Source of the DNA: Achromobacter veterisilvae
GTDB lineage: Bacteria > Pseudomonadota > Gammaproteobacteria > Burkholderiales > Burkholderiaceae_B
Assembly: GCF_900496975.1 (NCBI RefSeq)
Contig: NZ_UFQC01000002.1
Span: forward strand, 232,085 to 296,084
Direction of reading: 5' to 3'
DNA: 64,000 nt
Below, piece by piece: positions 46,703 through 58,582 of the stretch. The notes under the pieces are model-generated. The model was given only the letters and a program-made list of their open reading frames with translations. It was not told the origin of the DNA and did not search any database. The translations under genes and the position numbers were made by a program. Positions within the stretch are counted from its first letter, which is position 1. Each line of letters begins with the position of its first letter.

Positions 46703-48231
46703 GCCACCTCTCCCCGGTCGCGGGCCAGGTCTTCGACCTCTTCCACGAACACCTGCCCGCGATGCGGGTAGTTGCGGAACATGTCGAGGCTGGCGCAGGC
46801 CGGCGACAGCAGCACGGCGTCGCCGGGCTGCGCCAGGTCGGCGGCGCCGCGCACGGCGTCGCGCAGCGTATCGACCGCCACGCAATTCACGCCCGTCGAA
46901 GCCAGCACGCGCCCGATCTCGGGTCCGTCCACGCCGATCAGCATCACGGCGCGCGCATGGCGCGACACCACGGGAATCAGCGGCGAGAAATCCTGGCCCT
47001 TGCCCTGCCCGCCGGCGATCAGCACGACCGGCTGGCCCAGGCCTTCCAGCGCGGCCACGGTGGCGCCGACGTTGGTGCCCTTGCTGTCGTTGATGTAGTC
47101 CACGCCGCCGATGGTGCGCACGAACGCGGCGCGGTGCGGTTCGCCGGCGTATTCGCGCAGCGCGCGCAGCATGGCGCCCCAGCCGAGGTCCAGGCAGCGG
47201 GCAAGCTGCAGGGCGGCCAGCGCGTTCAAGGCATTGTGGATGCCGCGGATGCGCAGGGCATCCACCGGCATCAGGCGGCTCATGCGGCCCTTGGCCCGCA
47301 CGGGCTCGGGCGCGTCCTTCTTGCGGCGCGGAGGCGGCGCGGGCTCGTCGAAGTCGTTCGGCTCGCTTGCCACCAGCCAGGCCACGCCCTGGCCCAGCTC
47401 CAGGCCCATGTCGCCGACCAGTTCCGGCACGTCGCGGCCGAAGCTGCGCACGTTCATGGCGTTCAGGGCGGGCACCATGCCGACCGTGTACGAGTCTTCG
47501 CGGTTCACGATGGCCACGCGGGCCATCTTCAGCAGGCGCGCCTTGGCGTGCGCATAGGCTTCCATGCCGCCATGCCAGTCCAGATGGTCCTGCGTGACGT
47601 TCAGCACGACGGCCGCGTCGGCCATGAGCGAGCGCGTCGTTTCCAGTTGGAAGCTGGACAGCTCCAGCACCCAGACTTGCGGCAGCGAATCGGCATCCAG
47701 CGCCGCCATCAGCGCGGCCAGCGCCGCGGGGCTGATATTGCCCGCCGCCACGACCGACAGGCCGCTGGCCTCGATCAACTGGCGCGTCAGCGCGGTGACG
47801 GTGGTCTTGCCGTTGGTGCCGGTCACGGCCAGCAGGCGCGGCCGGTACTCGCGCGTCTCGGCCAATTCAGCCAGGGCGCGCGCAAACAGTTCGATCTCGC
47901 CGACGATCTCGATGCCGCGGGCTTCGGCCTCGCGCAGCAGATTCGCGGCGGGGGCCTGCGCCGGCGCCAGGCCGGGGCTCAGCACCACCTGGTCCACGCC
48001 ATCGAGCAGCGCCGTGTCGAAGGACTCGTCGCAACCCAGACGGTATTCCACCTCGCTCTGCGCCAGCGTCTCGCGCAGCGCGGCCAGCCCGCCCGGTTCG
48101 GCGCGCGTGTCGGCCACGCGCAGGCGGGCACCCTGGCGGGCGCACCAGCTTGCGGCGGCCGCGCCCGTCTCGCCCAATCCGAGGATCAGGACGAGCGGCG
48201 CGCCGGCACGGGAGGTTTCCATCGTATTCAT
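46699..48231 (-). CDS. murD: UDP-N-acetylmuramoyl-L-alanine-D-glutamate ligase with an unusual insertion
   Basis: 510 residues, longer than E. coli MurD (438). The Rossmann start is [18 protein letters not shown], the ATP site is [20 protein letters not shown] (138-145), and the C-terminal domain includes [31 protein letters not shown]. Residues ~288-318 ([20 protein letters not shown]) are a Pro/Lys-rich insertion that looks disordered, between the central and last domains. MurD adds D-Glu. The start overlaps the mraY stop. Confidence 0.96.
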   Translation of the reverse strand: MNTMETSRAGAPLVLILGLGETGAAAASWCARQGARLRVADTRAEPGGLAALRETLAQSEVEYRLGCDESFDTALLDGVDQVVLSPGLAPAQAPAANLLREAEARGIEIVGEIELFARALAELAETREYRPRLLAVTGTNGKTTVTALTRQLIEASGLSVVAAGNISPAALAALMAALDADSLPQVWVLELSSFQLETTRSLMADAAVVLNVTQDHLDWHGGMEAYAHAKARLLKMARVAIVNREDSYTVGMVPALNAMNVRSFGRDVPELVGDMGLELGQGVAWLVASEPNDFDEPAPPPRRKKDAPEPVRAKGRMSRLMPVDALRIRGIHNALNALAALQLARCLDLGWGAMLRALREYAGEPHRAAFVRTIGGVDYINDSKGTNVGATVAALEGLGQPVVLIAGGQGKGQDFSPLIPVVSRHARAVMLIGVDGPEIGRVLASTGVNCVAVDTLRDAVRGAADLAQPGDAVLLSPACASLDMFRNYPHRGQVFVEEVEDLARDRGEVA

Positions 48232-49397
48232 CGCAACTTCAGGGTAGAGAGGCCAATCAGCACCAGCATCATGCTGATGATCCAGAAACGCACGACCACC
48301 TGGGTTTCCTTCCAGCCGCCCACTTCAAAGTGATGATGCAGCGGGGCCATGCGGAAAATGCGTCGACCTGTTCCATAACGTCGCTTGGTGTACTTGAACC
48401 AAGTCACCTGGATCATCACGGACAGCGTCTCGACCACGAACACGCCGCCCATGATGAACAGCACGATTTCCTGGCGCACGATGACGGCGATGGTGCCCAG
48501 CGCGCCGCCCAGCGCCAGCGCGCCGACGTCGCCCATGAAGACCTGCGCCGGATACGCGTTGAACCATAAAAACGCCAGCCCGGCGCCGCCGATCGCGGCG
48601 CACAGCACCATCAATTCCGATGCGCCGGGGATGTAGGGGAACAGCAGGTACTTCGAATAGTCCACGCGGCCGACCACGTAGGCGAAGATGCCCAGCGCGC
48701 TGCCCACCATCACGGTGGGCATGATGGCCAGGCCGTCCAGGCCGTCGGTCAGGTTCACGGCATTGCTGGTGCCGACGATGACCGCCCAGGTCAGCGCGAC
48801 GAACCCCAGCACGCCCAGGGGGTAGCTCACCGTCTTGAAGAACGGGACGATGAGGTCGGCGCGCGTCGGCAGCGACATCGTGAAGCCGCTGCCCACCCAC
48901 GCCTTGAACAAGGGCCACAGCTCGGTATTGGCCGGCGCCGACACCGCGAACGCCAGGTACACCGCGGCCACCATGCCGATCGTGGCCTGCCAGAAGAACT
49001 TCTGCCGCGCCGGCATGCCTTCCGGATCGCGATAGACCACTTTGCGGTAATCGTCCATCCAGCCGATCCAGCCGAAACCGAAGGTCACCAGCAGCACCAC
49101 CCACACGAAGCGGTTGGTCCAGTCCGCCCACAGCAAGGTGCTGATGGCGATCGAGATCAGGATCAGCACGCCGCCCATCGTGGGGGTGCCCGTCTTGACC
49201 AGGTGGGATTCCGGGCCGTAGGAGCGCACGGCCTGGCCGATCTTCATTTCGGTCAGTTTGCGGATCACGCGCGGGCCGGCCACCAGGCCGATCAGCAGCG
49301 CCGTCGCGCACGCCAGGACCGCGCGCAGGGTGATGTATTCGAACACCCCAAGCGCGCGCACATCATCGGAAAGCAAACGGGCGATTTCAAGCAGCAT
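48228..49397 (-). CDS. mraY: Phospho-MurNAc-pentapeptide transferase MraY
   Basis: 389 residues with ten membrane helices. MraY moves phospho-MurNAc-pentapeptide to undecaprenyl phosphate, forming lipid I. The active-site stretches are [33 protein letters not shown] (the Asp pair) and [13 protein letters not shown]. The ATG of MLLEIARLL is used. The frame has an upstream ATG that would overlap murEF more. The gene overlaps the murEF stop by 11 bases. Confidence 0.97.
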   Translation of the reverse strand: MLLEIARLLSDDVRALGVFEYITLRAVLACATALLIGLVAGPRVIRKLTEMKIGQAVRSYGPESHLVKTGTPTMGGVLILISIAISTLLWADWTNRFVWVVLLVTFGFGWIGWMDDYRKVVYRDPEGMPARQKFFWQATIGMVAAVYLAFAVSAPANTELWPLFKAWVGSGFTMSLPTRADLIVPFFKTVSYPLGVLGFVALTWAVIVGTSNAVNLTDGLDGLAIMPTVMVGSALGIFAYVVGRVDYSKYLLFPYIPGASELMVLCAAIGGAGLAFLWFNAYPAQVFMGDVGALALGGALGTIAVIVRQEIVLFIMGGVFVVETLSVMIQVTWFKYTKRRYGTGRRIFRMAPLHHHFEVGGWKETQVVVRFWIISMMLVLIGLSTLKLR

Positions 49398-52248
49398 CGT
49401 GCTCTCCCTGCCCCTTGGCCGCCGTGCCTTCATTCGTGGAAAAAGCCGTCACTACCCGCTCCATGCGCATAAAGCGCGATCCCTTTACCAATACGCAGGA
49501 CGGGCGCAAGCCGCGCAACGCGGCAACCACTTCGTCTACCGATGCGCAGGCGTGCGCGGCCTCTCCGAATGCGGCCGATGCCGCCCGGCTGGCGTCGCCT
49601 AGCGTGATGAGCGCGTCGAGCCCCTGCTCGCGCGCGTAATTGCCCACTTCGACATGCATGGCGGGGCCGTTGTCCCCGACCTCGCCCATGTCGCCCAGTA
49701 CGAGGACGCGCGTGCCGGCGATGCGCGCCAGCACGTCGATGGCCACGCGAACCGAATCGGGGTTCGCGTTGTAGGTGTCGTCGATGAGCAAAGTTCCATC
49801 GCTCATTTTCTTGTGCTGCATGCGGCCGGAGACCGGGCTGAAGCCCGCCAGCGCGCGCACCGCGCTGTCCAGCGGCACGCCCGCCGCGATGGCGCTGGCG
49901 ATGGCCGCCAGCGCATTGCGCAGGTTGTGCAGGCCGGGCACCGGCAGCGCCAGGTCGGCGGTGCCGACCGGCGTCACCACGCGGCAGCGCGTGGCGTCCA
50001 CGTCGGCCAGGATCTGCTCCGCATAGACGTCCAGGCCCGGCTGCAAGCCGAAGCGCAACACGCGGCGCGGCTCGGCCAGGGCATCCCAGACCGTGGAATA
50101 CGGTTCGTCGCCCGGATAGACGGCCACGCCGTCCTCGGGCAGCGCGGCGATCGCGGCGCCGTTCTCGTGCGCCACCGCTTCCACGCTGTGCATGAATTCC
50201 TGATGCTCGCGCTGCGCGTTGGTCACCAGCGCCACCGAGGGCGCCGCCATCGCGGCCAGTTGGGCGATTTCGCCGGGGTGGTTCATGCCCAGCTCGAACA
50301 CCGCCGCGCGGTGCTCGGGGCGCAGGCGCAGCAGCGTCAGCGGCACGCCGATGTCGTTGTTGAGGTTGCCCGCGGTGGCCAGGCGGCCCGCTTCGCCGCG
50401 CCAGTCGGCCAGCATGGCCGAGATCATTTCCTTGGTCGTGGTCTTGCCGTTGCTGCCGGTCACCGCGATCACCGGCAGGGAGAACTGCGCGCGCCAGGCC
50501 GCGCCGATGCGCATCAGCGCCACGCGGGTGTCGCCCAGCACCAACTGCGGCAGCCGGGCGCCGGCCACGGCGTGCGCCACCACGGCCGCGCAGGCGCCGC
50601 GCGCCTCGGCCTGGTCCAGATAATCGTGCGCGTCGAAATTCTCGCCCACCAGCGCCACGAACAGTTCGCCCGCGCCGATGCGCCGCGTGTCCGTGGACAC
50701 GCCCCTGGCCTGCGGCAGCAGCATGGCGAGGCGGGCCCACTCGCGGTCGTCGAAGGGCAGTTTCTCGCCCCCGATGTCCTGGTAGGTTTCGTGCCCCTTC
50801 CCGGCCAGCAGCACCACGTCTTCGGGCGACGCCGCCCAGATGGTCTGCATGATGGCGCGCGCGCGGTCCACCTGCACGTCGGCGCGCGCGGACGCGGGGA
50901 TGCCGGCAAGAATCTGCTGGACGATGGCGTCGGGCGATTCGGTGCGCGGATTGTCGCTGGACACGACCACGCGGTCGGCCAGGCCCGCGGCGATGCGGCC
51001 CATCTCGGGCCGCTTGCCCGGATCCCTCTCGCCGCCGCAGCCGAACAGGCAGACCAGGCGGCCGGAACGCGCCGCCGCGACGCCGCGCAAGGCGGTCAAC
51101 GCCCGCGACAGGGCGTCGGGCGTATGGGCGTAGTCCACCACCACCAGCGGACCGCGGCCCGTGCCGGCCTGCGCGCCGTTGGAGCCCAGCGGTTCCACGG
51201 TCTGCAGGCGCCCGTCGACGGGATCGGTCGCCGCCAGTTCGCGCGCGATCTGCGCGAAGGGCAAGCCAAGCTGATACAGCACGCCCGCCACGAGCAGCAG
51301 GTTGGAGACGTTGTGCGCGCCCAGCAGGCGCGTCACGATCTGGGCCTCGCCATGCGGCGACACCAGCGTGAAGATCTGGCCCTGGGACGTGGCCTGGAGA
51401 TCGCGCGCGCGCATGGCGGCGGGGATCTCGGGCGCATCGCTCAGGCTGTAGCCCATCGCCACGCCCGCGGGCAGGCTCGCGATCAGGCGGCGCCCGGCTT
51501 CGTCGTCCGCGTTGACCACGGCGGCGGTCAGGCCCGGCCAGCGGAACAGGCGCGCCTTGGCTGCTTCGTACCGCTCCATGGTGCCGTGATAATCGAGATG
51601 GTCGCGCGTCAGGTTGGTGAACGCCGCCAGCGCCACGCGCACGCCGTCCATGCGGCCCTGCTCGATGCCGATGGACGAGGCCTCCATGGCCACGGCCTTC
51701 GCCCCCGCGTCGCGCATCGCGGCCAGCGTGCGGTGCACGGTCAGCACGTCCGGCGTCGTCAAGTCCCCGCCCAGCGTGCGGCCGTCGGGCAGCACGGCGC
51801 CCAGGGTGCCGATGGTGCCGCAAGGCTTGTCGTTGCGGCTCAGCGCGTGCGCGATCCATTGCACCGACGAGGTCTTGCCGTTGGTGCCCGTCACGGCCAC
51901 CACCGCCAGCGCGGCGGACGGCCGGCCATACCAGGTGTCGGCCAGGTCGCCCAGCAGGTCGCGCAGGCTGGCCACCGACAGCATGGGGGCCTGCGCCGCC
52001 GCGGCCTCGATGGCTACGCTGGCGGGCGCTTCGAACAGGACCGCGCTGGCGCCCAGCGCCAACGCCTTTTCTATATAGAGGCGTCCGTCGCTGGACAGGC
52101 CCGGGCAGGCGACGAACACGTCGCCCGGCTCGATCTCGCGCGAGTCCAGCTTGAGGTGCGCGGTCAACGGCACGCGCGCATGCAACCACGCCACGATTTC
52201 GGCAACCGTGGCGACAGGGGAAGAAGAGAGGAAGCCTTTGGCGCTCAT
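49387..52248 (-). CDS. murEF: Bifunctional MurE-MurF fusion
   Basis: 953 residues. The first ~505 residues are Mur[11 protein letters not shown] at 121-128 and DNPRTE at 432-437, the motif of meso-diaminopimelate-adding enzymes. The rest is Mur[11 protein letters not shown] at 598-605 with a C-terminal D-Ala-D-Ala domain ([21 protein letters not shown]). One polypeptide thus performs two consecutive steps of the pathway, with the MurE product available to MurF. Such a fusion is known in Bordetella. The stop overlaps mraY by 11 bases. Confidence 0.97.
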   Translation of the reverse strand: MSAKGFLSSSPVATVAEIVAWLHARVPLTAHLKLDSREIEPGDVFVACPGLSSDGRLYIEKALALGASAVLFEAPASVAIEAAAAQAPMLSVASLRDLLGDLADTWYGRPSAALAVVAVTGTNGKTSSVQWIAHALSRNDKPCGTIGTLGAVLPDGRTLGGDLTTPDVLTVHRTLAAMRDAGAKAVAMEASSIGIEQGRMDGVRVALAAFTNLTRDHLDYHGTMERYEAAKARLFRWPGLTAAVVNADDEAGRRLIASLPAGVAMGYSLSDAPEIPAAMRARDLQATSQGQIFTLVSPHGEAQIVTRLLGAHNVSNLLLVAGVLYQLGLPFAQIARELAATDPVDGRLQTVEPLGSNGAQAGTGRGPLVVVDYAHTPDALSRALTALRGVAAARSGRLVCLFGCGGERDPGKRPEMGRIAAGLADRVVVSSDNPRTESPDAIVQQILAGIPASARADVQVDRARAIMQTIWAASPEDVVLLAGKGHETYQDIGGEKLPFDDREWARLAMLLPQARGVSTDTRRIGAGELFVALVGENFDAHDYLDQAEARGACAAVVAHAVAGARLPQLVLGDTRVALMRIGAAWRAQFSLPVIAVTGSNGKTTTKEMISAMLADWRGEAGRLATAGNLNNDIGVPLTLLRLRPEHRAAVFELGMNHPGEIAQLAAMAAPSVALVTNAQREHQEFMHSVEAVAHENGAAIAALPEDGVAVYPGDEPYSTVWDALAEPRRVLRFGLQPGLDVYAEQILADVDATRCRVVTPVGTADLALPVPGLHNLRNALAAIASAIAAGVPLDSAVRALAGFSPVSGRMQHKKMSDGTLLIDDTYNANPDSVRVAIDVLARIAGTRVLVLGDMGEVGDNGPAMHVEVGNYAREQGLDALITLGDASRAASAAFGEAAHACASVDEVVAALRGLRPSCVLVKGSRFMRMERVVTAFSTNEGTAAKGQGEHDAA

Positions 52249-53975
52249 CTGCCTGGCTCCTTGAGACCAGCAACAATAGTGGATTCGAAGGGCGCGTCCG
52301 GACGCACCCCCATCAGCCGCAGGCTCCCCCCCACGATCTGGGAGAACACGGGCGCGGCGATCGCGCCGCCGTAATAGCCGCCGACCGTCGGTTCGTCGAT
52401 GGACACGGCCACCACGATCTTCGGGTCCGACACCGGGGCGAAGCCCACGTATGAGCTACGGTAGCGCTGCATGCTGTACTTGCCGTCGACGATCTTGCGC
52501 GCGGTGCCGCTCTTGCCGGCCACGCGGTAGCCCTGCACCTGGGCGGCCTTGGTGCCCTCGGGGCCGGCGGCGGCCTCGAGCATGCCGCGCACCAGGCCGG
52601 CCGTCCTGGGCGTGTAGATCTTGACGCTGGTGGGATCGCTGTCGCGCTTGACCAGGGTCAGCGACACCATGTCGCCATTGCGGGCGAAAACGGTATAGGC
52701 GCGCGCCACCTGCAGCAGCGACACCGACAGGCCGTAGCCATAGGCCATCGTGGCCTTCTCGATCAGGCGCCAGCGGTCCCACGGCCGCAAGCGGCCGGGC
52801 GCGGCGCCGGGGAATCCCACCTGGGGCGCCTGGCCCAGGCCCAATTCGGTGAAGCGGTCCCACATTTCACGGGATTCCAGCTTCTCGGAGATCATCGTCA
52901 TGCCGATGTTGCTGGACTTGCGCAGCACGCCGGCCACGTCCAGCGTGCCGTTGCGGCTCACGTCGCTGATCGTGCTGCCCTGGTACTGGAAGCGGCCGTT
53001 GCCGGTCTCGAACAGGGTCGCGGTGCTGATGCGGCCCAGGTCCAGCGCCAGCGCGGCGGTAAACGGCTTCATGATCGAGCCCGGCTCGAACGTATCGGTG
53101 ATCGCCTGGTTGCGCAGATTGGCGCCGTGGAAGGTTTCGCGCTTGTTGGGATCGAAGGTCGGGACGTTGGCCAGGGCCAGGATCTCGCCCGTATGCACGT
53201 CCACGACCACCGCGGTCGCGCCCTTGGCCTGGTGCTTGTCCATGGCGTCTTTCAGGGCCTTGAACACCAGGAACTGCAAACGGGTATCGATGGACAGGCG
53301 CAGGTCGCGGCCGTCCACCGGCAGCGTGACGGCCTGCACGTCTTCGATCACGCGGCCCAGCCGGTCCTTGATGACGCGGCGGCTGCCCGGACGGCCGGAG
53401 AGCTGCTGGTTGAACGTCAGTTCGACGCCTTCCTGCCCCTGGTCCTCGACGCTGTTGAAACCCACCACGTGGGCCATCACGTCGCCGTCCGGGTAATAGC
53501 GGCGCGTTTCGGGCTGCTGGTGCACGCCAGGCATGCCCAATTGCTTGATCTTGTCGGCCACGTCCATGGAGACCTGGCGCTTCAGGTAGACGAAATTCTT
53601 GTCTTCATCGACGAGGCGATGGCGCAAGTCGGCCGCGGGCGTTTCCAGCAGCTTCGCCAGGGTGTCCAACTGGGCCGCGGTGGCCTGCTTGGCGTCTTCG
53701 GGGATGGCCCAGATGGCGCGCGCCGGCACGCTGGACGCCAGCACGGTGCCATTGCGGTCCATGATCTTGCCGCGCGTGGCGGCCAGGGTCAGCGTGCGCT
53801 CATAGCGCCGTTCGCCCTGCTGCTGCAGGAATTCGGTGGACAGCCCCTGCAGGAACAGGGCGCGCCCGGCCAGCACGGTGAAGCCGCCGAACAGCAGGAT
53901 CAGCACCAGGCGCGCGCGCCACGTGGGCAATTGCCCGCGCAGCACGGGGTTGTCGAAGAAGGGGACGCGTTTCAT
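52245..53975 (-). CDS. ftsI: Peptidoglycan DD-transpeptidase FtsI (PBP3)
   Basis: 576 residues. One membrane segment near the N-terminus (ARLVLILLFGGFTVLAGRALF) is followed by the non-catalytic pedestal domain and a transpeptidase domain with SIMK (Ser300-Lys303), SSN (354-356) and KSGT (488-491), the penicillin-binding triad. It cross-links septal peptidoglycan with FtsW. It overlaps murEF and ftsL by 4 bases. The ATG gives the normal start; the frame runs on upstream. Confidence 0.98.
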   Translation of the reverse strand: MKRVPFFDNPVLRGQLPTWRARLVLILLFGGFTVLAGRALFLQGLSTEFLQQQGERRYERTLTLAATRGKIMDRNGTVLASSVPARAIWAIPEDAKQATAAQLDTLAKLLETPAADLRHRLVDEDKNFVYLKRQVSMDVADKIKQLGMPGVHQQPETRRYYPDGDVMAHVVGFNSVEDQGQEGVELTFNQQLSGRPGSRRVIKDRLGRVIEDVQAVTLPVDGRDLRLSIDTRLQFLVFKALKDAMDKHQAKGATAVVVDVHTGEILALANVPTFDPNKRETFHGANLRNQAITDTFEPGSIMKPFTAALALDLGRISTATLFETGNGRFQYQGSTISDVSRNGTLDVAGVLRKSSNIGMTMISEKLESREMWDRFTELGLGQAPQVGFPGAAPGRLRPWDRWRLIEKATMAYGYGLSVSLLQVARAYTVFARNGDMVSLTLVKRDSDPTSVKIYTPRTAGLVRGMLEAAAGPEGTKAAQVQGYRVAGKSGTARKIVDGKYSMQRYRSSYVGFAPVSDPKIVVAVSIDEPTVGGYYGGAIAAPVFSQIVGGSLRLMGVRPDAPFESTIVAGLKEPGR

Positions 53976-54262
53976 TGCGCGCCTCCGCCGGCCGGGACTG
54001 GCGCCTGGTTCATATAGAGCGTGCGGTCCGGAACGATGGAGATCATCTTCAGGCCGTCGCGCGCGATGGCGTCCACCCGCGCATTGCGGGCCAGTTCGGC
54101 GCGAGCGAGTTGCAGGCGCCGCCAATTGGTTTCGAGGTCGCGCGCCTGCGCCTGATCGCGGCCCAGCTCGACGAAGAGCTGGCGCGACTGATACCGGCTG
54201 GTGACCAGGGAAATGGCCGACAGCATCAGCAAAGCCGCAACGATCAGGTTGACGCGACCCAT
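53972..54262 (-). CDS. ftsL: Cell division protein FtsL
   Basis: 96 residues. One membrane helix (LIVAALLMLSAISLVTS) is followed by a leucine-type coiled coil (QLFVELGRDQAQARDLETNWRRLQLARAELARN). FtsL forms the FtsQ-B-L complex that activates FtsWI. The ATG overlaps the rsmH stop (TAATG), which fixes the start, and the end overlaps ftsI by 4 bases. Confidence 0.93.
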   Translation of the reverse strand: MGRVNLIVAALLMLSAISLVTSRYQSRQLFVELGRDQAQARDLETNWRRLQLARAELARNARVDAIARDGLKMISIVPDRTLYMNQAPVPAGGGAQ

Positions 54263-55359
54263 TAGCGGCGCCCTCCCTTGCCGCCGCGCCGGGGCGGCGG
54301 AGCCAGGTCGCTGCCCGGCAGGGAACCGATCTTCACGAACGCGAAGCCGCCCTCGGCGGGCAGCGGCGTCTCCGTGCGTTCGGCAACGCGCAAAATGGCG
54401 GAACGGGCGCGGGCATTGGCCGAGACTTCGTCGTCTTCGGCCACCACGCGCCCAAGGGAACGCAGCACGGGTTGGGGCATTTCGCTTTCGCGCAGCGGCA
54501 GGCGCGCATGCGCGGCAGCCGGACGAGCCGCCGCCGCGATGCACTGCTTGACCATGCGGTCTTCAAGCGAATGAAAACTGATCACCGCCAATCTCCCCCC
54601 CGGAGCCAGCAGGTCTAGAGCTGCCGCGAGGGTGCGCGCGAGCTCTTCGAGTTCCCGATTGATGTAAATCCGTAGAGCTTGAAAGGTGCGTGTGGCCGGA
54701 TGCTGCCCCTTTTCGCGCGTGCGGACGGCGCTGGCGACGCACTCGGCAAGCTCGAGCGTGGTGCGCAGCGGCCTTGTTGCGCGGCGAGCAGCAATCGCCT
54801 TTGCAACCTGAAAAGCAAACCGTTCTTCGCCATAATCCGCTATGACCTCCCGCATCTCATCCACACTGGCTTGCGCCAGCCAATCCGCCACCGTGGGACC
54901 ACGAGTGGTGTCCATCCGCATGTCGAGCGGGCCGTCTCGCATGAACGAGAAACCGCGCTCGGCATCGTCGATCTGAGGCGAGGAAACGCCCAGATCCAGC
55001 ATCACGCCATCGACCTTGCCGATGCCGAGCTGCTCCAATTCTTCGGCCATGGTGGCAAAGCCGCCATGCACCACGGTGACCCTCGGGTCCGCCGCCGCCA
55101 AGGCATTGGCTACGGCGATCGCCTCCGGATCCTTGTCGAACACGACCAGCCGCGCGTCCCGGCCCAGGCGGCCGAGGAGTTCGCGGCTGTGCCCGCCACG
55201 CCCGAAGGTGCCGTCGACGAAGACACCGTTCTCCGCTCGCGTAGCCGCAGCCGGCCCGGCTTGCTCTTGCGACCGTGCCGCGCCCTTGCCGCCGAAGCCG
55301 GCCAGCAATAGCGCGTCCACCGTCGGCTCCAGCAAGACGGGCCGATGTTCGAATTCCAT
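54262..55359 (-). CDS. rsmH: 16S rRNA (cytosine1402-N4)-methyltransferase
   Basis: 365 residues (E. coli 313). It methylates C1402 of 16S rRNA in the decoding centre. [14 protein letters not shown] at the N-terminus is typical, as are [15 protein letters not shown] (SAM loop) and [14 protein letters not shown] near the end. The extra length comes from an insertion [25 protein letters not shown] near residues 25-45 that looks flexible. The gene begins 8 bases after mraZ and is the second gene of the dcw transcript. Confidence 0.96.
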   Translation of the reverse strand: MEFEHRPVLLEPTVDALLLAGFGGKGAARSQEQAGPAAATRAENGVFVDGTFGRGGHSRELLGRLGRDARLVVFDKDPEAIAVANALAAADPRVTVVHGGFATMAEELEQLGIGKVDGVMLDLGVSSPQIDDAERGFSFMRDGPLDMRMDTTRGPTVADWLAQASVDEMREVIADYGEERFAFQVAKAIAARRATRPLRTTLELAECVASAVRTREKGQHPATRTFQALRIYINRELEELARTLAAALDLLAPGGRLAVISFHSLEDRMVKQCIAAAARPAAAHARLPLRESEMPQPVLRSLGRVVAEDDEVSANARARSAILRVAERTETPLPAEGGFAFVKIGSLPGSDLAPPPRRGGKGGRR

Positions 55360-55366
55360 AACTTTT

Positions 55367-55795
55367 TCAGAACGAAAACTGGTTCAACACATCCGGCATA
55401 CCCTTGGCCAGGTCTTCAGCCTCGCGGCTGGCCAGGGTAGCGGCGTCCCACAGCTCGAAGTGCGCGCCCAGACCGAGCAGCATCACGTCGCGCGTCATAC
55501 CGGAAGCGTTGCGCAGTTCAGGCGCGATCAGGACCCGGCCGGAGCCGTCCAGTTCCACGTCCTGAGCGTTGCCCAGCAACAGCCGCTGCAACGCGCGGGC
55601 CGTCATGGGAAAAGCGGCGATCTGTTCGCGCTTCTTTTCCCACTCGGGCCGCGGGTACACCAGCAAGCAGCCGTCAGGGTGGCGGGTCAGGGTCAGCCGG
55701 CCATCGGCCTGCGACATGAGCGCGTCACGATGCCGGGTCGGAATCGAGATCCGTCCCTTGGCATCCAGCGTGAGCGCGCTGCTTCCCTGAAACAC
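55367..55795 (-). CDS. mraZ: Transcriptional regulator MraZ
   Basis: 142 residues. Two AbrB-like repeats ([25 protein letters not shown] and [21 protein letters not shown], each with the DxxGR motif) are the MraZ hallmark. MraZ represses the dcw operon by binding direct repeats in its promoter. I chose the GTG at 55795 ([10 protein letters not shown]), which gives the family length. The frame also opens 24 bases upstream at 55819, but that GTG lies within the operator repeats. Confidence 0.9.
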   Translation of the reverse strand: MFQGSSALTLDAKGRISIPTRHRDALMSQADGRLTLTRHPDGCLLVYPRPEWEKKREQIAAFPMTARALQRLLLGNAQDVELDGSGRVLIAPELRNASGMTRDVMLLGLGAHFELWDAATLASREAEDLAKGMPDVLNQFSF

Positions 55796-55799
55796 CACT

Positions 55800-55839
55800 T
55801 TTACCCCACTTAATTGCACAATTTCCTACTATTTCCCAC
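55800..55839 (-). promoter_or_regulatory. MraZ operator: four direct repeats with 10-bp period
   Basis: Read on the minus strand, four repeats follow at exactly 10-base steps: GTGGGAAATA, GTAGGAAATT, GTGCAATTAA and GTGGGGTAAA (starts at 55839, 55829, 55819 and 55809). The TGGGN-type core with 10-bp period is the known MraZ box pattern. It overlaps the -10 box and the 5' leader, so self-repression is expected. Confidence 0.8.
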
Positions 55840-55866
55840 TCTACGGTATGGGACAGGGGCGGTCAA
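55838..55866 (-). promoter_or_regulatory. Promoter of the dcw cluster
   Basis: Read on the minus strand, -35 TTGACC (55861-55866) and -10 TAGAGT (55838-55843) are separated by 17 bases. It lies directly upstream of the MraZ repeats and is the only strong promoter seen before mraZ. Confidence 0.75.
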
Positions 55867-55933
55867 GCGCGTGGTTGCAATTTTTTCAATCACAACAAGG
55901 ACTTAGATCAATATGTAAAACCGCAAAAACAAA

Positions 55934-55957
55934 AACCTCCTAATAAATCAGGAGGTT
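55934..55957 (-). terminator. Rho-independent terminator downstream of rnpB
   Basis: Read on the minus strand, the 8-bp stem AACCTCCT / AGGAGGTT with an 8-base loop is followed by TTTGTTTTTG. It lies about 190 bases past the predicted RNase P RNA 3' end and before the mraZ promoter. Confidence 0.75.
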
Positions 55958-56148
55958 GCGGCACTATCTAAAAGTCCTTCTTCAGAAGTAGCGGCTAACA
56001 ATGGCTTTGCATTGTTTTACGATCGGTCCTTCGCTCCTATTGGCGAGGCTTCCCGCCGCACCCGGCGCCGGAAGCCGGCGGAAAAATGCCGGACCGGTCC
56101 GCGCGGCTCCGGAAACCCGTCCGGTGCCGCTCGTTTTGGGAATAAGTT

Positions 56149-56554
56149 GCAAGACGGATCTATAGGCCGGATTCTGTACACCAGGTTTCCCTGGCGGACG
56201 ATCATTCCTCTGCGCGGACCATTGCTGGGCCGCTGTAGCCATCTACCCGCATGCTTGGACGGAGCCGCCCTTCGCGGCCCGAAGACCGCACGCATGCCTA
56301 TTTGATGTTGCTCCGGATAGAGGTTGCCGCGTTTCACCCTGCGATGCCGCCGCCCGTTGCCGGACGGCGCGGTACGGAGATGGCCGTACCTGTGCGCGCG
56401 ATGCGCGCCCACCCCGCAGACTCGTCTCTGTGGCCCTGTTCCTCAACCGCGCCCGAAGACGCGGCCGGACGGCCGTTAGCCGTTATCCTGCCCTGTGGAG
56501 TCCGGACCTTCCTCGATGGATTCGCATCCACCGCGATCGCCCGACCCGCCTTGC
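56149..56554 (-). ncRNA. rnpB: RNase P RNA (class A)
   Basis: About 406 bases. The minus strand contains GAGGAAGGTCCGGACTCCAC followed by AGGGCAGGATAACGG near the 5' end, the conserved P4-flanking core, and ends with CGGCCTATAGATCCGTC. The first 12 bases (GCAAGGCGGGTC) pair over their full length with the last 12 (GATCCGTCTTGC, two G-U pairs), which sets the ends as P1. It matures tRNA 5' ends. A -10 TAGAAT lies 7 bases before the 5' end. Confidence 0.92.
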
Positions 56555-56561
56555 GGTTCGT

Positions 56562-56567
56562 ATTCTA
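56562..56567 (-). promoter_or_regulatory. -10 box of rnpB
   Basis: TAGAAT on the minus strand, 7 bases upstream of the predicted rnpB 5' end. The -35 region is weak. It fits the RNA ends deduced from P1 pairing. Confidence 0.6.
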
Positions 56568-56684
56568 GTACAGGTGGCGGCTCCGTCCCCGAAGAGCGCC
56601 GCGAACCGCCCTCCGAAAAACGGCCTTGCGGGTTCCTGCGACAATACGCCTTGATTCGCACAGACGCAGACGCTGCCTCATTAC

Positions 56685-58511
<1,827 letters not shown>

Positions 58512-58520
58512 TTTGACGCA

Positions 58521-58540
58521 TCTCTATATACATATAGAGA
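58521..58540. other. AT-rich hairpin after uup
   Basis: TCTCTATA and TATAGAGA form an 8-bp perfect stem with loop TACA, 10 bases past the uup stop, between convergent uup and pyrC. It has no T-run, but may help end the uup transcript. Confidence 0.4.
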
Positions 58541-58550
58541 AGCAGGAGAA

Positions 58551-58574
58551 ACGGGCCGTCCGGGGACAGCCCGT
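58551..58574 (-). terminator. Terminator after pyrC
   Basis: On the minus strand ACGGGC..GTCC / GGAC..GCCCGT forms a stem (with a central T-G pair) followed by TTCTCC. It lies 9 bases past the pyrC stop. The short T-run makes it moderate. Confidence 0.55.
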
Positions 58575-58582
58575 GCAAGCGC

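Noticed and set aside
49654..52374. Plus-strand open frame of 906 codons opposite murEF
   Set aside because: Antisense frame with low-complexity composition and no family signature.
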